Source of the DNA: Vitrella brassicaformis
Taxonomy: Eukaryota > Sar > Vitrellaceae
Assembly: GCA_001179505.1 (NCBI GenBank)
Contig: CDMY01000456.1
Span: 220,799 to 284,798 of the forward strand
Length of the DNA stretch: 64,000 nucleotides
Direction of reading: 5' to 3'
Within the stretch, counting starts at the first letter, position 1. Every line of letters begins with the position of its first letter. The notes beneath the pieces are model-generated. The model was not told the DNA's origin. It ran no database searches and worked only from the letters and a program-made list of their open reading frames with translations. Below, piece after piece: positions 23,501 to 34,471 of the stretch. The translations under genes and the position numbers were made by a program.

Positions 23501-26500
23501 AGCACTCTCCTCAACCTACACACACACACACACACACACATGGATCGTCCGTCGTAAGTGCGCTTGTGTGTGTGTGTGTGAATCGCACGCACCATTCTGA
23601 GTGCCTTCTGCATGGACTCCTCAAAGGTCCTGCCGATGGCCATCACCTCGCCCACCGACTTCATCGCCGATCCCATCTTGGTGTCAACTAGGCCGAACTT
23701 GCGCAGGTCCCACCTGCACACACACAGACGAGCACACGAGCGCCGACACAGACACACAGACACACAGAGAAACACAATGCGCTTTTTGCCCCTCCGGTAT
23801 TGGCTGCTCTCATTCGGCAGCGGGCCGACCTGGGTATCTTGGTGACGACATAGTCGAGGGACGGTTCGAAGCACGCTGTGGTGCTCCGGGTGACGCTGTT
23901 GCGCACCTGCACCAGGTCCTGACCCAGCGCCAACTTGGCCGCCACATACGCCAGGGGGTAGCCTGCACCAGACCCAAGAAAGATACACCCACCACACACA
24001 GATGGGCGTGTGTGTGGGCGAACAGCGCACCAGTAGCCTTTGAGGCGAGAGCTGACGAGCGTGAGAGCCGCGCGTTGACCTCGACGATGCAGTAGTCTTG
24101 GCTGTAGGGGTCGACGGCATACTGAATGTTGCACTCGCCAACAATCCCAAAATGGCGAATCACCTGACACACCGACCAGAGGGAGGGAGGGAGGGAGGGA
24201 TGGCTCTGCTGTGTGCAAAGATGTGTGTGTGTGCGTGTGTGTGCTGCTGTGACCTTGATGGCCGTTTCCCTGAGTTTGTAGTACTCCTTGTTGGATAGCG
24301 TCTGTGAGGGCGCGACGACGATGCTGTCGCCGGTGTGTATGCCGAGGGGGTCGAAGTTCTCCATGTTGCACACGGTGATGCAGTTGTCCTTGCTGTCCCG
24401 GACCACCTCGTACTCCACCTCCTTCCAACCCTTCAGCGACTTGTCTATCAACACCTGCACACACGCACACATGGACTTCATATATCGTTCGTTGTATGCG
24501 CCAGGCCGCCTGCATGCCATGCCTGGTCGGAGTGTGCGAACGCCTCGTGGACGAGCTTGAGCAGCGCCTTCTCGTCAGCCGCAAAACCTGACCCGAGGCC
24601 GCCAAGTGCAAAAGCCGCCCGCACCAGCACGGGATACCCCAGCCGCTTCGCCGCCACAACCGACTCCTCTATAGAACTGATCGACCAACGACACGCCACG
24701 CATCTCTCTCTCTCTCTCTTTCTCTCTCCTTCCCCCTCGCCCTCTCCCTCTGTGTGTGTGCTGACTTGGCCGCGAAGGACTCAGCGCATCTCTCTCCAAT
24801 CTTCTTGAGCTCCTGTGCGAAGACGTCTCTGTCCTCGGTTTTGATGATCGCGGCGATGGGTGTGCCCAGGACCTTGCAGCCGTACTTTTTGAAGACGCCC
24901 TTCTTGTCCAGCTGCACCGCACAGTTGAGGGCCGTCTGCCCGCCAAAGGTGCAGAGGATGCCATCGGGCCGCTCCTTCTTGATGACCTCCTCGACGAACT
25001 GGGGAGTCACCGGCAGGAAATACACCTGGCAGGCAGGCAGGCACACAGAGACAGAGAAAGTGACTCTCTCTCTCTCTCCCTGTGTGTGTGTGGGCGGGGG
25101 GTGCGTGTGTGTGCGTGTGTGTGTGAGCCCAGCTGGCCTTCTTTCTCGCTCACCCGGTCGGCGAGTCCCTTGGACGTCTGCACAGTGGCGATATTTGGGT
25201 TGATCAGCACCGAGTAGATGTTGGCCTGCTTGAGCGCCTTGATGCACTGGCTGCCCGAGTAGTCGAACTCGCCCGCCTGACCGATGGACAGGCCGCCCGA
25301 CCCCAGGATGAGCACCTTGAGTGTGCTCTGTGGGAAGTGGACGGGCACGGTGGTGACGGGGATCAGCTTGGGGTCCATGACGGCACGCAGAAAGTCGTGG
25401 AAGAGAAACCAGGTGTCAGTGGGGCCGCCGGCTGCCTCAGGGTGGAACTGAACAGAAAACCTGCACACACAAACAAAGATAATAGGGATGGATGGATGAC
25501 GGGTGTGTGTGTGTGTGTGCGTCTGTGATATTGGTGTGTACCATGGGTTGCTCCTGTGGATGATGCCTTCGTTGGACTGGTCGTTGGCGTTGATGAAAAA
25601 CTGCATCCACTGGGGGGGCAGCGTCTCTGGCACACACACATATGGATGGACACACGCATCGCATAGCATGCCTTGGCCATGCTATCTGTGGTGCGGCCGC
25701 ACACCATCCCATCCGCCCATCCCGTCAGTCAACCAAACCCACCAGGGTCGACTGCATATCCGTGGTTTTGCGGCGAGATGTAGCATCGTGTGGTGCGCAT
25801 GTCAATGACGGGCTGGTTCATGCCGCGGTTGCCGAACTTCATCTTGAAGGTGGACGCCCCCGCCGCCAAGGCCAGCAGCTGGTTGCCCAGGCAGATGCCG
25901 AAGATGGGCAGGCCCCGCTGCATCACCTTCCGGATGTTCTCCACAGTCACCTTGCAGAACGTGGGGTCGCCCGGCCCGTTGGACAGGAACAGCCCGTCCA
26001 TTGGCTCGTCACCAAACGGATAGTCCCATGGCACCACCTGCAGTCGGACGCGCTCGTGCCCCTTTCCACTCTCCCGCTCTCTCCCTCTGTCTGTCTCTGT
26101 GTGTGTCTGACCCTGAGGTTGACTCGGTAAGGCATGAAGTGGACAAGGTGTCGGATGATGTTGTGCTTCATGCCGCAGTCGACCCCCACGATCCGCACAG
26201 GCGCCCGGTTGTCGCGCTCACTCACACCATTGGGGGTGCCGTTCGTATCGGGCGGGACGCCGTCCTGCTGCACACACCACACCACACCAGACACACACAC
26301 GCATGCATTGCATGAGTGTTTGGATCCATCAACCCGGGTGTGGTGTGTGATGGCTCGGCTGCATGTGCACCTTACCTGACTTGCCACGGGCTCGCAGAAG
26401 TCGCGGACCTCCTTGTGCGACACCTGCGCCACGAGGTTGGTCTCATTGGGGTTGACCCAGGCGATGCACTCGGGGTTGTCGACATCGTCGCCGATCAGCA

Positions 26501-26990
26501 GCTTGCCCAGCATGGATCCCTTCTCGCGTATGTGTTTGGTCAGCGCCCTGGTGTCGACCCCCGCGATGCCCGGCACCCGCTGCTCCTGCAGCCACTCGGC
26601 CAGCGTCCGCTTGGCCGTGTAGTGGGACACGCTGAACGAGTAGTCGGCCACTATCAGAGCTGTCACATGAATGCGATCTCCCTCAAAGTGCTTGGGCAGG
26701 CCGAAGTCGTCCTTCTCGTCATCGGGGACGCCGTAGTTGCCCACCAGAGGGTAGGTGAGCACCAGCAGCTGCCCCGCGTAGGATGGATCAGTGAGGGACT
26801 CGGGGTAGCCGACCATGCCCGTGTTGAAGACCACCTCGCCGGCCACCGACTTGTCATAGCCGAACGAGTAGCCCGTGAACTCCTTCTTGTCTTCGAGGAC
26901 CAGCCTGGCGGGCTTGAGGGACACCTCCTCGCCCTCGCTGCCCAGCAGGTGCCGGAAGTAGTGATCTGTTAGCGACTTCCGCACTATCAT
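19170..26990 (-). CDS. CPSII: glutamine-dependent carbamoyl-phosphate synthetase II (GATase-CPS fusion)
   Basis: Makes carbamoyl phosphate from glutamine, bicarbonate and 2 ATP, the first step of de novo pyrimidine synthesis. More than 20 exons. The N-terminal glutaminase (about 25.35-26.95 kb) has the nucleophile motif GICLGNQL and [16 protein letters not shown] with catalytic His and Glu. The first synthetase half (about 22.7-25.3 kb) shows [31 protein letters not shown] and [19 protein letters not shown]. The second half (19.2-22.1 kb) shows [30 protein letters not shown] and [17 protein letters not shown]. The allosteric C-terminus ends SYDEYTSK. No ATCase or DHOase follows, as in apicomplexans. 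A Met/His/Pro-rich insert of about 85 residues (22.4-22.65 kb) sits at the junction of the halves. I prefer ATG 26990; an in-frame ATG at 27146 would translate into the duplicated promoter cassette. Confidence 0.95.
20222..20268. repeat. (CA)n(GA)n microsatellite in a CPS II intron
   Basis: On the transcribed (minus) strand it reads as (TC)n(TG)n. A very similar compound repeat lies at 20517-20563, in another intron of the same gene. Confidence 0.8.
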
Positions 26991-27268
26991 GATATATGAG
27001 TCACTCCTGGGCTCCCTCTGCACAATCAAGTCAAGATCTGATGCTTTCTGCCCCTCTGAGTGCCAGATCTGCGACGCCAAAAAGCTAGCGATCCACCCGG
27101 CTCGGCTCGCAAAACAGAACCAGCCGAGCCTGCTGCAGCCACTCATCGCAAAGCGCTAAGGTACGGCCAAAGGAAAGGTGTATCGTCCATTGACCACAAT
27201 CATCCATCGGTTCGCTCACACAGGTTTCCTTCTCGAGACCGACCTCCTCTGCCCCTCAGTGCACTGCA
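26991..27268. promoter_or_regulatory. duplicated promoter cassette, copy 2 (CPS II / truncated MORN copy)
   Basis: From about 27048 rightward this matches the minus strand of the IML1-MORN spacer. It contains a GT-AG leader intron at 27161-27223, also 63 nt, and a GCTCGCAA element at 27105-27112. It lies upstream of CPS II (-) and of the 61-codon MORN-like fragment (+), so polarity is kept: the MORN side points to the fragment, and the IML1 side points to CPS II. Confidence 0.7.
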
Positions 27269-27454
27269 ATGGACGCCGGCGACCTCACTCAGAAGCTGCT
27301 CGCTGCCCAGGAGCAGCTCATCACCGCCAAGGATGAGCTCATCAATACACTCAAGCGCGAGCGCGACGAGGCACAGGCCCAACTCGAGGCGCAGAAGCGC
27401 GCCAAGACCGCCCTGCAGGTCGAGGTGGATAAGCTGCACCGCACCTCTCATTGA
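27269..27454 (+). pseudogene. truncated copy of the MORN-gene 5' end (coiled coil only)
   Basis: A 61-codon ORF beginning MDAGDLTQKLLAAQEQLI, near-identical at its start to the MORN protein at 11005-11661. A short internal duplication (EQLITAKDELINTLK versus DEIINTLK) and KTALQVEVDKLH matching KTALQAKIKKL follow. It then stops at TGA, before any MORN repeat. The 5' leader and its 63-nt intron are kept, so it could still be transcribed and make a small coiled-coil peptide. Its stop lies 26 bp from the stop codon of the converging cyclin gene. I call it a fragment; a functional microprotein cannot be excluded. Confidence 0.7.
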
Positions 27455-27480
27455 TTGATTGATTCCGTCGGCCATCTCAT

Positions 27481-28909
27481 CTACTCGAACACGACGGTGC
27501 CCCATTTGTGGTGGTCGGCGTCCTCCCACTTGCGGACCACCGCATCAAAACACTGAACCAAGGAATCGATCGACACATGCAGGCACGTGCAGGGTGGGGT
27601 GCCCTTGCTGTGTTATTTACCGTCCTGCATTCGGATCTCTTGATGCTCCGCAGTATGTCCGCCATGACCCTCCCACACCGCCGCAGCTCACCCTTCGACA
27701 CACCACTCACGTCAGACAACGGGGCAGGCTGCACGGCAGATGACACACCAAGAGACATGTAATGGGGGCTGTCCGTCACTTGTATATAGCTATACGTTCC
27801 TACCGACCCAGCTGTCTTTGTCGTGTAGCCATATCTTGCGCGTCATATACACCGCAGCGGCCGCGATGATGTTGGACGGCAGGTGGAGCACACTCACATC
27901 GAACAAAACCAACTCCTGCACACGCACACACACACACACACATTTCTGCATGGGGGGTGTGCCTGTCGGTGTGTGTGTGCATTGAGTGATCCATCGGCTG
28001 ACGCATAGGTATTTGGCGAATGCGTGGTATCGCGAGCCGAGTGGCATGTCGGGCAGCGACCCGCACAACTGATGCAGAAACACGGTGGGGGGCCTCCACA
28101 CGTCCGTCGATACGCCATCGGACCAAAGACTGACACACCACACTCACACACACACAGAGATACACACAAAGAGATGAGATGCATTTAATTGGTGTGGCTG
28201 GTGGAGTGGGTGTGTGGGCTGTTTGCTGACCTCATGAGCACGCCGTTTTGCATGCGGCATATGTCTTCGGCCTGGCAGTTGCTGATACTTACGATGTCGC
28301 TCACCTCCAGCTGGTCAGGGTAGGTATCCTCAATTTGCGAGGCGACCAACAAACACGCCAAACCGGTCTGCACACACACAAGACACATAACACACACAAA
28401 GGGGCAACACAACCCACCGATGGATGTGTGCATCTCTGTCTGTCGCTTGTGTGAGTGTGGGCCCTATAAGGCAGCGTACGATCGTGTAGTACTCGGGCAG
28501 GATGTCCATGCCGTCACACCACAGCTTACACAACATGTAGTCGAGCAGCCGCACAGAGAGGTACAACGTCTCATCCGCCAACTGACATCACAATCGCACA
28601 GACAGGGGAAGCATTACACAGATCTTCTGTGTGAGTGAATTGTGTCCCGTCCATCCATCCATCCATCGGTCCGTTTGAAATCATCCATGGCGTCACTCAC
28701 TTGCCCCATCGTGGCCGCATAGATGATTTCGTCCACAACCGAGGCCCGACGGAGGCCGAACCCCCCAGACCGCTGGGCAACATACTCAGCCGGGATGAGC
28801 GACAACACCTGCAAGCGGGAGAGAAACATAGAACAAGAGAGCTGGCCCGGCCGGCCTCCATCTCAGGCACCTTATGGTCAGAACTCGGCAGATCCACGAC
28901 CCTGCTCAT
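27481..28909 (-). CDS. A/B-type cyclin-like protein
   Basis: Regulatory subunit of a cyclin-dependent kinase. Eight exons in consistent phase (28871-28909, 28701-28808, 28480-28581, 28231-28367, 28003-28129, 27808-27915, 27621-27728, 27481-27552) give 266 residues. The first cyclin fold shows LRRASVVDEIIYAATMG, then ADETLYLSVRLLDYML and TGLACLLVASQIEDTYP. The second shows YLCELVLFDVSVLHLPSN followed by IIAAAAVYMTRKIW, the usual mitotic-cyclin pattern. The N-terminus is only about 13 residues before the box, so no destruction box is visible; turnover may differ from classical cyclin B. The helix-1 RxxLVDW motif is altered to RRASVVDE. The start codon overlaps a possible start of the divergent gene. 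Confidence 0.82.
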
Positions 28910-28947
28910 GATGCAATTGCCGCCGTGGCGGTGTGCAAGAGAGGGGA

Positions 28948-28963
28948 AAACAAATGTTTGTTT
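28948..28963. promoter_or_regulatory. inverted repeat in divergent promoter
   Basis: AAACAAATGTTTGTTT has 7-base arms that are perfect reverse complements around TG, in an unusually AT-rich patch between the cyclin and two-TM genes. It is followed at once by CCCGGG. It could be a transcription-factor site; no factor is implied. Confidence 0.3.
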
Positions 28964-29024
28964 CCCGGGACGATGTGTAAATCTGAGTTTTCGTTTACGC
29001 ACCCTCCAGCGGGGGCTGTTCCCG

Positions 29025-29606
29025 ATGTGCGACTGCGTGGCTGTTGGTCTGTTCACCCTGCACGTGGGCTGGTTCTTTCTCACCGGCCTGCAGTGGATGG
29101 GCCCGGGCTGGGGCATCTCGACGCATCACCTTACCGATGTTACCGACAAAGCCCACCAACGCATGGTACATAAGGGACGGAAGGAAGCCATGGACGGACA
29201 GGATGGATGGATGGATGGATGGATGGATGGATGCACGGACAATGCAAGCGAAAGATATTATGCATTATGAAGTGTGGTGTCTTCCGCCATTAATTTGCTG
29301 CAGAGCGACTCGCCGGTGGTGCACATCCTCATCGGCTCCGTGCTGCTGTCCACCCTCATCACGGCTGGAGCCATCATCGCCACCATGACATTCTGGAGCA
29401 TCCACAAGCAAGTCAAGGGCAAGATACCGCCACTGCCTCAGATAGAGAGCACCCGTGCCTACCTCAGAAGCCTCGTCGGCCGAAAGGTGAAGACGGTGAA
29501 GGACGAGGGGGAGGGGGGAGTCAAGAAGGATGACCACAGCAACGGGGCCGGTGGGGGTGGAGGTGACTGTGGGGAGCCGGCAGCCGACTCGCCGCTCTCT
29601 GAGTGA
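29025..29606 (+). CDS. small two-TM membrane protein, unknown
   Basis: Two exons (up to 29165 and 29304-29606) join in phase. From ATG 29025 the product is 147 residues. An in-frame ATG at 28908 would add 39 residues, but it overlaps the cyclin start codon and crosses the AT-rich promoter-like patch. TM1 is about residues 6-25 (VAVGLFTLHVGWFFLTGL), TM2 about residues 53-74 (HILIGSVLLSTLITAGAII). A cytosolic-looking basic stretch (LVGRKVKTVKDEG) and a Gly/Asp-rich tail ending SPLSE follow. No family recognised. Confidence 0.6.
29203..29232. repeat. (GGAT)n tetranucleotide repeat
   Basis: About seven units within the single intron of the two-TM protein gene. The same tetranucleotide (as ATCC on the other strand) recurs dozens of times in introns and spacers of the window. 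Confidence 0.8.
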
Positions 29607-30010
29607 CCGACGAGGGGGCACATGATGAGCTCCCAGAGACATCTCTTTGTATCTACGGTGCGGACAGAGCAGCGTGTGGGTTGGCTTTGCATTGGTTGAC
29701 GTGTGCACATGCATGGACGGACGGACCACCATCATCAGTGTCGCTCGCTGTTAGTGTGCAGTAAGTAATGAATGTTTCCTCTACTCGGACGATCAATCAC
29801 TGGATCCCTCATTAAACGGCACAGAAGCCAAGCCCACTACAGGAAGACAGACACACACACGGACAGACGGCCACTCAGTCCGTCAGCTTCGACACCGTAT
29901 CCTGCCATGCAGGACTGCATACATAAGCACGATGATATATCCATGAAGGCAAGGCAGGCTCCATTGATGGACAACACCCATTTATTCCCCACCCCCACCA
30001 TCAGTGAGTG
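29607..30010. other. convergent spacer, no gene seen
   Basis: About 400 bp between the two-TM gene and the ABC transporter 3' end. Short GACA/CACA repeats only. Confidence 0.5.
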
Positions 30011-33000
30011 TCACTTCTTGCTGCCAGCAGGTAGAAAAAGAGGCGGCCGATAGCCAGAGTCGTCACCCTCACTACTCCCTTGATGCGCCTTGCTCGTCCC
30101 GTTGGCGGCATACCCACCACCACCACCCCCAGTGCCCATCCCTAGCCCCCCGTCACCATTGCCGGGCTGCTGTGGATTCGCAGGACCACTACTGTTGGAG
30201 AGGAAGGCCGAGGTGGTCGCCACGGTGCCGTTGTCGCTGCCCTCGGCCAGCGTCGAGGTCTCGACGGTGGCGTCGCCCCCCGCCCCATTGATGGTGTCGT
30301 CTTCCCGCCTCCTGGACGACACTTGCATTCTCCACATCTGAGCGTACTCTCCGCCTGCGGCCAGCAGCTCGTCATGGGTGCCGTGCTCCACCAGCTGACC
30401 CTCGTGCAGCACCATGATCTGACAGACAGACAGACAGACAGACAGGTGAGAGAGAGAGTATGGAGGAGGGCATGGCATTGGGACGGCATGGACAGACAGC
30501 TTTTCGTTCTGCCGATGACCGTGGGTGCCTACCTGGTCAGCGTGTCGGATTGTGCTGAGTCGATGTGCAATGGTGATGCAGGTGCGATTGCGACGAAGTC
30601 GCAACAGGGCCTCCTGCACACACACACAAATACCCATTCATTCACACACTCCTTCAGCACAAGCCGCATCATAGCCAGCTGGTGTGGCTTGGTCGATCTC
30701 CTCACCCACCTGTATCCCCGCCTCCGTCTTCGTATCCAGTGCCGAGGTGGCCTCGTCCAGCAGGACGATGGGGGGGTTCTTGAGAAGGCATCTGGCGATG
30801 GCTACTCGCTGCTTCTCTCCCCCCGACAGCTTGAGTCCTCTCTCGCCCACGGTGGTCTCCCACTTGTCAGGCAGGGACTCGATGAAGCCCCTCAGCTGCG
30901 CCATCTCGGCCACCCGCTCGCACTCCTCCATTGTGGCGTCCAGCTTACCGTACTTGATGTTGTGCAGCAGGGTGTCGTTGAACATGACCGTGTCCTGAGG
31001 CACCACACCTACCGCCTGACGCACTGACCTGCATCACATCACATGCGCACGCACACGGCAAACATGGTGAGGTGTGTGGATGTATGGGTTGAGTGCACTG
31101 CACCGGCAGCTTGCCTTTGCTGCACGGATGAGATGTCGGCCCCGTTGAGGAGGATCTGCCCCTGCTGTGGGTCGTAGAAGCGGAAGAGCAGCCGGCTTAT
31201 GGTGGTCTTCCCCGCACCCGTATGCCCCACAATGGCACAGGTCGACCCAGCAGGGACCACAAAAGACACGCCACGCAGACCCCTGAACAAACAAACCGAA
31301 CATTTGAAGAACAGCAGACAGACAAATGCTGCACTCACTGTTCATTGAATGCCTCTTCCCTTTCTCATCTCACCTTTGCGCAGGTTGGTTGGGGTACTTG
31401 AAGTGCACATCCCTGAACTCCACCACGATGCCGCCACACGTCTGGTCACCGGGGTTGCCGGCCGTGACGCCGTTGATCGACCCACTGTCCATCGGCAGGG
31501 CTATCTCGCCCGTGACGTGGTGCGGCAGGGGCAGCGGGGGGGCCCCAGGCATGTCGACCAAATCAGGCTGCCAAGGCAGGCAGGAAGGATTCCATGGGGA
31601 AACGCTTATATGGAGAGGGGGCGGCGAGGGAGCCGCCCGTTTCTGTCTCCCTGTGTGGCCACATACCTGTTCTGCGAGCAGCTGTGACAAGTTTCGGATG
31701 TCGATGAAGGCCTTGATAATCACGTTCCACACCTGACAACCATACACACACACACACACACATGGCATGTGATGAGGTGAGGCGGTATTGCGGCGGACGG
31801 ACGGACTGACCGAGCCAAGGAAGTTGAGGGGCACAAAGACGTTGATGATGTAGACGTTGACCGACACGAATGACCCGATCGACATATCTCCTCGCCGGAT
31901 CTCCATCCCGCAGATGATCAGCCCCACTGGCCATCACACCAACACACACACAGAAACACAGAAGTCGTCAAATGTCTGACGGCGGCGGGCGGTGGGTTCT
32001 TACGTATGAGGGTGCTCTGGACGATGACCTGCTGCAGGACATTGAGCAGGTTCAGCGACACCTGGGTCGCCACACCAAACCGCTGACAAACAAGACACAA
32101 CAGAACACAACACAGTACACACACCCCCACACAAACGCCTCTCCGTGTGTCGTATTGCCCCCTGTGTGATGTGTCGATGTTCACTCACCTGGTAGTCCCT
32201 GACGGCCTCGCAGAATCTATCGAGCTCGAAGGGCTCGTTCGTGAAGTACTTGACCGTCTCGAAGTTGATGAGGGAGTCGGTGGCTATGTCGTGGAAACGG
32301 TTGTCCTTCTTGTTGGCCTCCGTCCTAAATTTCCTCCGCCAAAGCGTCACCTTGACCGTCAAGATGCCGTAGATCAGCAACGCACCCGCCAAAAGGGCCG
32401 CCAGCTCCCACCTTTACACACAGGATGGTGGGGGGAAGTGTGTGGTGACGTGTGTGTCGGCGTGTGGATACTTTTGGAAATGCAGAAGGAAGACCACACA
32501 GACGGCGAAGCACTCGGCGACCGAGGGGATGAGATACAGCACACCCCACGTCATCAAACTGTTGGCCGCGTCGCAGCCACGATCCCTGACACAACACACA
32601 ATACACACACACACACACAGACAGGCCGTGAGGTGGGTGAATGATACAATGGCCCGTCCGTCCGTCGTCTGTGCTGCCCTTCCCTCCTTGCTTGTATACA
32701 TGGAACGTATGACGTTGCCCATGCGTTTCTTGAGGTGCCACTGGAGGGAGAGGTTGTGTAGGTGCTGGAAGGTGTGCTGGGCGATCTCGATGTACGCCGC
32801 CTGCTGCACCTTGATGTAGAGGAGGCTCTGACACTCCTTGAGGGCCTTGCCGCTGAAGGTTAGGAAGCCGAACAGCACCACATACGTGATCAGCCCGCCC
32901 ACCCGGCCATCGGTCAGCGCGTTGACAGCGAAGCCGAGGAAGGCCGGCGCACAGACGTTGCATGTCTTGCTGCCGACGACGCACAGCCAGGTGGACAGAC

Positions 33001-33804
33001 ACCGGATGCGGTTCCACATGGTGCTGCCCTTGCCGTCCACGCTACTCCTCGGCCAAAAGTAAGGCCGCAGCACCTTGAGCAGCGACCACACAGACAGCTC
33101 GCTGCTGTACTGCTCCTCCTCAGGCGTGCTCGGCGCCTGCCCATCCTCACTGTTGACCGTCAGCAGAGCGATCCGGTTGGCGCGTGCCTTCTGCTCGTTG
33201 CTCACGACGGCCTCCAGCCACCAAGTCAACAGCCAGTCGGCGAAAGCAAACACCAGGTTGACCAGCACGATCAGCCCCACATGGTGTGTGCCGCTGAACC
33301 ATGGATAAGCGAGCACCTTGACGAGTGCATAGAAGGCCAGGACGCCGAGGAATCGGGCCAGCCAGAGGAGGGGAGTGGTCTTCCACCTCTCCTCGTTGCC
33401 TTTGGTGCCAAGGTAGACCACCGCCACGCTCAGCGACCGGACTAGGGCAACGATGATAATGTCGAAGGCCGACGAGCGGAAGTGGTAGCGCGCGACGTCG
33501 TTACGACTGGCCTCTAGGAAGGAGAAGCCATAGCAGCCAAGCCACAAAACGAACAGCAGGAGCCAGTCGGCGATAGCAAGGACCGTCCCCAGCCGGTAGA
33601 ACCGTGCTTTCTTCTTCCCCTGTGAGTCACATAGGCATGCACACAGACACCGACAGACAGTGCATGAGTGCGTGGCCGGCCGTCCTCTCCCCCCGACACA
33701 TGCTATGCCCTCTTGTGTGTCTATGTGTTTGTTTGCCGCTGACTGACCAGTGTCGCCAGTAGCTCATCCTCCTGGATGGTGCTGAGGTCCGACATGTCAG
33801 TCAT
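30011..33804 (-). CDS. ABCB6/HMT1/ATM1-like half ABC transporter
   Basis: Multi-exon gene. The start exon 33748-33804 ([16 protein letters not shown]) splices in phase to [11 protein letters not shown] at 33619. At least four hydrophobic segments (e.g. [50 protein letters not shown]) precede the canonical six-TM domain, the arrangement of ABCB6/HMT1. The TM domain has the family stretch [18 protein letters not shown]. The nucleotide-binding domain has Walker [12 protein letters not shown]-loop [10 protein letters not shown], signature [13 protein letters not shown], Walker [13 protein letters not shown] and H-loop TIAHRLSTI, so it looks competent for ATP hydrolysis. The tail is Gly/Asn-rich and ends GSKK. 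Relatives export heme/porphyrin, thiol or metal-thiol compounds from mitochondria or into vacuoles. The N-terminus is not a clear presequence, so a vacuolar or endomembrane site is as likely. Confidence 0.9.
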
Positions 33805-34471
33805 CCTCCTCGCTGGGCCACCCGCGGGTCTCTGTCTTTCCCTCAGCCTTCTCAGCGCCCCTGCCGTGAGCCTCAGATGAAGTGTGGTTTGGCGCTGCCT
33901 GGCAGTTGCTGGTGGTGGCAATGATGTCCGTGGCCTGCTGCCCCTCCGTCCCACACGGCCACCGGCTGCCGTCGGCAACAACACGATGGGCCACAGAGGA
34001 GAATATGGAAGGTTGGATGTCCGAACTCCAACCTTCAGAGATGAATGAATCAGTCAATCAGCCAACGCGGTCAGCTAACGGTCAACATGGCTGGCAGGGG
34101 GGGGATGTGTCGTTTTTGGAGCTTGACAGGGGCTAAGCTCGCAGCAGAGACCTTCCAGCTCGCATTCCAGATCAATTCCAGATCGGCGCTGCTGATCGGT
34201 CGCTGCACTCTCAAGCCCTCTCGAACCCTGCATCGCATTGGTTTCTTGTGAACGCCGCGCTTTTCGCTGGCCGCGGATCAGGTAAAGTACGAGGGAGGCA
34301 GGGAAGCAGGTGCAGGACAGCAAGATTGATTGCGCTGTGCTTGCCTGTGTGCTGTGCTTGTCGTGCAGTGAGCTGCCTGGGAGGTAGCTCAGGCAGGTCA
34401 CCCTCGCTCCATCCACGTACAATGGTGACGACATCGACATCGACAGGCCCGCGTTGCCCCGCTGCGATGAG
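33805..34471. promoter_or_regulatory. divergent promoter region (ABC transporter / BCAS3-like)
   Basis: A 667-bp spacer between outward-facing starts. AAGCTCGCAG lies at 34135-34144, roughly midway, and AGCTCGCA recurs nearby at 34158-34165. The right end may contain a leader intron of the BCAS3-like gene (possible acceptor TCGTGCAG near 34369). Confidence 0.4.
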
